Assembly: GCA_019635315.1 (NCBI GenBank)
Contig: JAHBZT010000001.1
Location: 1,658,001-1,722,000, forward strand
Reading direction: 5' to 3'
Origin: Rubrivivax sp.
GTDB lineage: Bacteria; Pseudomonadota; Gammaproteobacteria; Burkholderiales; Burkholderiaceae_C
Length of the DNA: 64,000 bases
The stretch's first letter is position 1, and the number at the start of each line of letters is the position of its first letter. The notes under the pieces are model-generated. The model worked only from the letters and a program-made list of their open reading frames with translations. It had not been told where the DNA came from and did no database searches. A program made the translations under genes and the position numbers. This document shows positions 60,008 through 64,000 of the stretch, piece by piece.

Positions 60008-61687
60008 ATGATCGCGCTGACCGTGCTCAGCTACAACGGCGCGCCGGCCGACGGCCCGTCCGCCCAGTTCGACGAGCTCGGCGGCACCATCGGCCGCGCC
60101 GACAACAACCAGCTCGTATTGCCGGACCCCGAGCGCACGATCTCGCGTGTCCACGCCCGGCTGGTCTTCCGCGCCGGCGGCTACGCCATCGTCGACAACG
60201 GCAGCAACCCGATCAGCGTCAACGGCACGCCGATCGGCGCCGGTCGCGAGCACCCGCTGAAGCCGGGCGACCGCGTGCAGATCGGCGGCTATGTGCTGGA
60301 GGTGCGCGAGGCGAGTGCGTCACCGCGCAGCGACGATCCGTTCGCCGAACTGTTCGGCGATGCCGCCGTGGGCCTGGCCGCACCGGCGCCCATGCTGGCG
60401 CCTGCGCCGATGCCGCCGCCGCCACCGCGAGCTGCAGCGCCGGCCGCCTGGCCGCCGCCCCCACCGGCCGCGCGCGCGCCGGCGCCCGCGCTGAGCCCGG
60501 GGCACATCCCCGAGGACTGGGACCCCTTCGCACCCGATCCCGTGACCGCCGGTCCGGCCCCGGCCGCCGCCGGCGGCCCCGGGGCCTTCGACGACCTGGG
60601 GCAGCTGGCACGGCCCGGCGAGGCGTCGATCGACGACCTGTTCGGGCTCGGCACCGCCCCGCTGCAGGGTGACCCGCTGGGCGCGGCGCCGGCGGCCGGC
60701 CTGGCGCCGAATACGGCCGGCCACGCCGACCCGCTGCTGGCCCTGACCAAGACCGCGTCGCTGGTGCTGCCCAGCCAGGGCGACCATGTCTCGGAGCTGA
60801 ATACGCCGATGCCCTTGCCCGCGGTGCAGCCGCCGCCGCCCGCGCCGCCGCCGGCGGCACTGCCCAGCGGCGCGGTCTTTTCGTGGGACGACCCGCCGCG
60901 CGAAGGGCGCGTGGTCACGCTGCCGGGCGTGCGTCGCTCGGCCGCCGACCTGGCTCTGGACCCGTTCGACGCCGCGGCGCCGATGCCATCGGCACCGATG
61001 CCGCCGCCGGTCGTGGCCGCACCGCCACCGTCCGCGCGCGCCGCGGCGCCCGCGCCCATGCCGCCGGCGGCGGCGCCGTCGGCCGCGACCGATGCCCTGC
61101 ACGCCGCGCTGCTCGAGGGCCTGGGCACGCCGGGCCTGCGCCTGCCGGCGCTGGACGAGGCGACGATGCGGCTGATCGGCGAACTGCTGCGCGAGTCCAT
61201 GCGCGGCACTGTCGAGCTGCTGGTCGCGCGCGCCGCGCTCAAGCGCGAGATGCGTGCCGAGCTGACGATGATCGTCGCGCGCGAGAACAACCCGCTGAAG
61301 TTCTCGCCCAGCGTCGAGGTCGCGCTGCAGCACCTGCTGGGCCCGCCATCGCCGGGCTTCATGGCCGCCGCGCCGGCGGTGCGCGATGCCTTCGACGACC
61401 TGCGCGCCCACCAGCTCGGCGTGATGGCCGGCATGCGCGCCGCGCTGGACGGCGTGCTGCAGCGCTTCGACCCGCAGCAGCTGGAAGCCAAGCTGGGTGC
61501 GCGCTCGTCGCTGGCCAGCCTGATCCCCGCCACGCGCAAGGCGCGGTTGTGGGAGCTGTTCCAGGAGCTCTTCGGCCAGCTGCAGACCGAGGCGCAGGAC
61601 GACTTCGACGAACTCTTCGGCCGCGCCTTCCTGAAGGCCTACGAAGAGCAGCTCGACCGCCTGCACCGCGAGAGCGGGCCGCGCTGA
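60008..61687 (+). CDS. tagH: FHA-domain T6SS protein TagH (Fha/ImpI type)
   Basis: The 559-residue protein starts with a forkhead-associated domain (about 1-100). Its phosphothreonine-binding residues appear in TIGRADNNQLVLPD, ISRVHARL and NPISVNG. A long Pro/Ala-rich linker spans about 120-370. The C-terminal ImpI/TagH domain (about 375-555) is helical with RESMRGTVELLVARAALKRE and ends FGRAFLKAYEEQLDRL. FHA proteins assemble the T6SS when phosphorylated by a PpkA-like kinase. A PP2C phosphatase follows directly, but no kinase is visible in the window. Confidence 0.92.
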   Translation: MIALTVLSYNGAPADGPSAQFDELGGTIGRADNNQLVLPDPERTISRVHARLVFRAGGYAIVDNGSNPISVNGTPIGAGREHPLKPGDRVQIGGYVLEVREASASPRSDDPFAELFGDAAVGLAAPAPMLAPAPMPPPPPRAAAPAAWPPPPPAARAPAPALSPGHIPEDWDPFAPDPVTAGPAPAAAGGPGAFDDLGQLARPGEASIDDLFGLGTAPLQGDPLGAAPAAGLAPNTAGHADPLLALTKTASLVLPSQGDHVSELNTPMPLPAVQPPPPAPPPAALPSGAVFSWDDPPREGRVVTLPGVRRSAADLALDPFDAAAPMPSAPMPPPVVAAPPPSARAAAPAPMPPAAAPSAATDALHAALLEGLGTPGLRLPALDEATMRLIGELLRESMRGTVELLVARAALKREMRAELTMIVARENNPLKFSPSVEVALQHLLGPPSPGFMAAAPAVRDAFDDLRAHQLGVMAGMRAALDGVLQRFDPQQLEAKLGARSSLASLIPATRKARLWELFQELFGQLQTEAQDDFDELFGRAFLKAYEEQLDRLHRESGPR

Positions 61688-61715
61688 CAGGGCAGGCCGC
61701 CGGGAGGACCGCAAG

Positions 61716-62477
61716 ATGCTGGCGCTGGAAGTGGCCCTGCTGTCCGACCGCGGCGGCCGCAAGTACAACGAGGACGCCTGCGGCCACTGGCACAGCAAGC
61801 GCCACCTGGTGTGCGTGCTGGCCGACGGCGCCGGCGGTCACGGCGGCGGCGACATCGCGTCGCGGCTGGCGGTGCAGGAGCTGATCGGCCGCTTCTCGGA
61901 GCAGCCTTCCGAGAAGGCCGCCGAGCTGGACCGCCTGCTGCGCGTGACCAACGACGTGCTGATCGCGCAGCGCGTGCCGGGCACCGCGCGCCAGGACATG
62001 CACAGCACGGTGGTCTGCCTGGTCATCGACTTCGTCGGCCACCGCGCGCACTGGGCGCATGCCGGCGACTCGCGCATGTACTGGTTCCGCAACGGTCGCG
62101 TGATGGACCGCACGCGCGACCACAGCCTGGTGCAGTCGCTGGTCGACAGCGGCGTGCTGACGCCCGAGCAGGTGCGCGGCCACCCCAAGCGCAGCGAGCT
62201 GCGCTCGGCGCTGGGCATCGCGGCGGACCTGCTGGAGGTCTCCAGCGGCGACGGCGGCGACCAGGTGCAGCCGGGCGACGCCTTCCTGCTGTGCACCGAC
62301 GGGCTGTGGGAGTATCTCGACGACGCGGTGCTGGAGTCCACGCTGGCCGCCGCCCCCAACCCGGGCGCCTGGATCGGCGAGCTGGCCGCGCAGGTGCGCG
62401 CTGCGGCCAGCCACAAGGCCAGCCACGACAACTTCAGCGCGCTGACCGTGTGGACACGCGCCGCGCCCGAAGGCTGA
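61716..62477 (+). CDS. pppA: PP2C-type serine/threonine phosphatase
   Basis: This 253-residue PPM phosphatase has all metal-binding motifs. SDRGGRKYNED comes near the start, VLADGAGGHGGGDIAS follows, then HAGDSRMYWFRNGRV, and HDNFSALTVW near the end. The family dephosphorylates Ser/Thr in the presence of manganese or magnesium. It lies 28 bp after the FHA gene, the arrangement of PppA in threonine-phosphorylation control of T6SS. Its target here is probably TagH, by analogy. Confidence 0.92.
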   Translation: MLALEVALLSDRGGRKYNEDACGHWHSKRHLVCVLADGAGGHGGGDIASRLAVQELIGRFSEQPSEKAAELDRLLRVTNDVLIAQRVPGTARQDMHSTVVCLVIDFVGHRAHWAHAGDSRMYWFRNGRVMDRTRDHSLVQSLVDSGVLTPEQVRGHPKRSELRSALGIAADLLEVSSGDGGDQVQPGDAFLLCTDGLWEYLDDAVLESTLAAAPNPGAWIGELAAQVRAAASHKASHDNFSALTVWTRAAPEG

Positions 62478-62514
62478 GCGCTGCGCGCGTCGGGCACGCT
62501 TTCAGGAGGACACG

Positions 62515-62901
62515 ATGGCCAACCAGACCTGCATGGGCGCGGTGATGCAGTGCAGCCAGGGCGTGGCGCCGAGCACGCTGGTGCCGACGCCGAAGACGGT
62601 GCTGACCAGCAGCATGGTCGCCGCCAACATCCTGGACCACATCCCGATCATGAACATCCCGCCGTTCGGCATGTGCCGCAGCCCGGCCAACCCGACGGTG
62701 GCCGCGGCCACCGCGGCCGCGCTGGGGGTGCTGACGCCGATGCCCTGCATCCCGGCGACGCCGGCGCCCTGGATCGCCGGCGCGCCGACGGTGCTGCTGT
62801 GCGGCGCGCCGGCGCTGAACGACAGCTCCAAGCTGATGTGCATCTGGGCCGGCACGATCAGCATCAACTTCGCCGGCCAGGTGACGCACCAGATCCCCTG
62901 A
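62515..62901 (+). CDS. PAAR-like domain protein (spike tip)
   Basis: The 128-residue protein is of the PAAR-like DUF4150/DUF4280 type. It has the N-terminal MANQTCMGAVMQCSQGVAP, a central IPPFGMCRSPANP and PCIPATPAPWI, and a C-terminal strand LMCIWAGTISIN. Four conserved cysteines are positioned as in metal-binding PAAR tips. It should sharpen the VgrG spike and connect to effectors. No effector is fused to it. AGGAGGA lies seven bases upstream. The gene is last in this plus-strand segment before the OmpA gene. Confidence 0.88.
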   Translation: MANQTCMGAVMQCSQGVAPSTLVPTPKTVLTSSMVAANILDHIPIMNIPPFGMCRSPANPTVAAATAAALGVLTPMPCIPATPAPWIAGAPTVLLCGAPALNDSSKLMCIWAGTISINFAGQVTHQIP

Positions 62902-62919
62902 CGCGGCCCGCAACGACAA

Positions 62920-62940
62920 GGGCCCGCACGCGGCGGGCCC
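62920..62940. terminator. bidirectional GC hairpin between the PAAR-like and OmpA genes
   Basis: GGGCCCGC at 62920-62927 pairs perfectly with GCGGGCCC at 62933-62940 around a five-base loop. It lies 19 bp after the PAAR-like stop and 27 bp after the convergent OmpA-family stop. There is no T run on either strand, so it may only slow or stabilise the two 3' ends. Confidence 0.55.
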
Positions 62941-62967
62941 CGAGGTGCGCGACTGCAGGCCGGCGCT

Positions 62968-63519
62968 TCAGGACGGCGGCGTCGCGCGGCCGATCTCGAC
63001 GCGGCGGTTCTCGGCCGCGAACGGGTCGCGGCTGTTCTTGGGCACGTTGGAGCCCACGCCCACCGGCGCCAGCATGGCCGGGTCGGCGCCCAGGCTGACC
63101 AGGTATTCCTTGACCGCCTCGGCGCGCCGCTGCGACAGCGACATGTTGACCTCGGTGGTGCCCGAGGCGTCGGCATGGCCTTCGATGCGCACGACCTTGC
63201 CGCTGCCGCGGCGGGCCTTGAGCACCTCGGCGAAGACCTCGAGCTGCCGCTTCAGCGTGCCCGGCAACTCGGCCGATCCGATACGGAACGAGGTCGCCGG
63301 CAGCGAGTAGCGCACCGCCGGCTTGAAGCCCATGCACTTGAAGCCCGCGGCCTTGAGTTCCTCGCAGGCGTCCTCGGGGAACAGGCCCTCGGCTACGGCG
63401 TCGGCGTTGGGGATGCTCTGCCCGACGTCGATCGCGTCCTGGGCCTGGGCAGGCCACGACAGGGCCAGCGAAGCGGCCAGGGCCAGCGCCGCACGGGTGA
63501 ACAGCGGGGATGAATTCAT
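62968..63519 (-). CDS. periplasmic OmpA-domain protein
   Basis: The 183-residue product has a Sec signal (residues 1-26, ending AQA). A C-terminal OmpA-like peptidoglycan-binding domain (about 75-180) follows, with IEGHADASG, NMSLSQRRAEAV and NRRVEIG motifs. A central two-cysteine segment (DACEELKAAGFKC) may form a disulfide. GAGG precedes the ATG by seven bases. It is encoded against the T6SS genes, so it need not belong to them; it could help anchor the machine to the cell wall. The usual T6SS peptidoglycan-binding proteins carry a membrane anchor, which this one lacks. Confidence 0.88.
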   Translation of the reverse strand: MNSSPLFTRAALALAASLALSWPAQAQDAIDVGQSIPNADAVAEGLFPEDACEELKAAGFKCMGFKPAVRYSLPATSFRIGSAELPGTLKRQLEVFAEVLKARRGSGKVVRIEGHADASGTTEVNMSLSQRRAEAVKEYLVSLGADPAMLAPVGVGSNVPKNSRDPFAAENRRVEIGRATPPS

Positions 63520-63960
63520 CGCACACCTCGCGAAAGTGGCCGGTGGACGGCGCCCCGGGGAGCGCTGCCGTCCGGCAAGCCAGGCCCGCCACCGGTGCCG
63601 GCGGGCCGGCCGCCGAACGTTCGGTGGCCGTCGGGACCGGACCCGGTATGGGCCGCATGCCACGGGGCACGCGGGCGGACCCCTCAGTGACACGAAATGA
63701 TACGCCTCGCTCCTGCGCTGCACCATCCCCAGAAGGAAGGGCCAAGCGCCGGCAGGGGCGTGACGCAACGCACGCTGGCGGCATGCCGGCGTGCCCCCGC
63801 AGCGTCCCCGGTGACGGCCAGCCGGCGGCCGTGTATCGTTGTGCGTCGGCCTGCGCTGGCGCGGCCGGCAGGTTGCGTGCTCGACCGCAGGCCGCCGACC
63901 GATCGCGCAACGAAGATCGCGCCCACAGCGCCACTGCTCCCGGGAAGGACCGCGGCCCCG
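63520..63960. other. non-coding divergent spacer between OmpA and tssK genes
   Basis: I see no supported gene in this 441-bp stretch. Frames in it lack start context and family motifs. It should hold promoters for both flanking genes; I could not identify a -35/-10 or a -24/-12 pair that meets the usual spacing. A GGAAGGA ribosome site for tssK lies about 11 bases before its ATG. Confidence 0.5.
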
Positions 63961-64000
63961 ATGACTTGGCACAACAAGGTGATGTGGACGGAGGGCATGT
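63961..64000 (+). CDS. tssK: T6SS baseplate protein TssK, first 13 codons
   Basis: The window ends inside this gene. The 13 codons read MTWHNKVMWTEGM, which matches the conserved TssK/ImpJ start (a KVxWxEGM motif). TssK links the baseplate to the membrane complex. A GGAAGGA sequence lies about 11 bases upstream. Only the start is present, so length and integrity are unknown. Confidence 0.8.
   Translation, partial: MTWHNKVMWTEGM

Noticed and set aside
63690-63720. An AT-richer patch with TATCAT/ATGATA that might be a promoter
   Set aside because: No matching -35 at 16-18 bp was found on either strand.
63840-63900. A TGGCGCG...TTGC pair resembling a sigma-54 promoter before tssK
   Set aside because: The spacer is nine bases, not four, so the -24/-12 geometry is wrong.

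Overview
The window is high-GC DNA with Shine-Dalgarno-led, tightly packed genes. A hemC-hemD-hemX-hemY run diverges from ppc, and an Imp-type type VI secretion (T6SS) cluster follows further along. This fits a betaproteobacterium of the order Burkholderiales. That is an inference from gene content and order; the species cannot be read from the sequence.

Layout. 1-6040: 5' part of ppc (minus strand), then the haem run hemC, hemD, hemX, hemY, a tRNA-Arg(ACG) and a strong hairpin terminator. 6302-9552: an OmpR-type response regulator and histidine kinase with a downstream alpha/beta hydrolase, all on the minus strand. The regulator and the hydrolase share the same 34-bp promoter motif at the same distance from their start codons. 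9980-14524: a DASS/SLC13 carboxylate transporter, a small beta-rich orphan protein, a metallo-beta-lactamase-fold hydrolase and an amidase. A 105-bp element with 15-bp inverted ends lies between the orphan and the metallo-hydrolase.

14604-32291 is a minus-strand two-partner secretion locus: a TpsB pore, a 4,830-residue TpsA adhesin built of about 90-residue repeats, and, 24 bp downstream, a Tat-exported caspase-like protease. The adhesin carries recent internal duplications and ends in a cysteine pair like the HMW1-type surface anchor.

32578-64000 is a T6SS cluster: tssA, tssB, tssC, two hcp genes, tagJ, tssE, tssF, tssG and clpV. Next comes an effector island: a DUF6795-like protein, a class-3 lipase, a PI-PLC-like phosphodiesterase, a DUF4123 adaptor with partners, and a zinc-protease-like protein with two possible partners. 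Then come an inverted gene for a truncated TssB-TssC fusion, a TPR methyltransferase, vgrG, two uncharacterised proteins, an FHA protein (TagH), a PP2C phosphatase, a PAAR-like spike tip, an OmpA-domain protein and the first 13 codons of tssK. tssJ, tssL, tssM and a PpkA-type kinase are not in the window and may lie beyond the right edge.

Together tssA-clpV supply sheath, tube, baseplate and recycling ATPase. VgrG and the PAAR-like protein supply the spike, DUF4123 probably loads cargo, and FHA plus PP2C suggest post-translational control. Two 237-239-bp nested inverted-repeat elements fill the 840-bp gap behind vgrG. They share a 54-bp core in opposite orientations but have different self-complementary arms.
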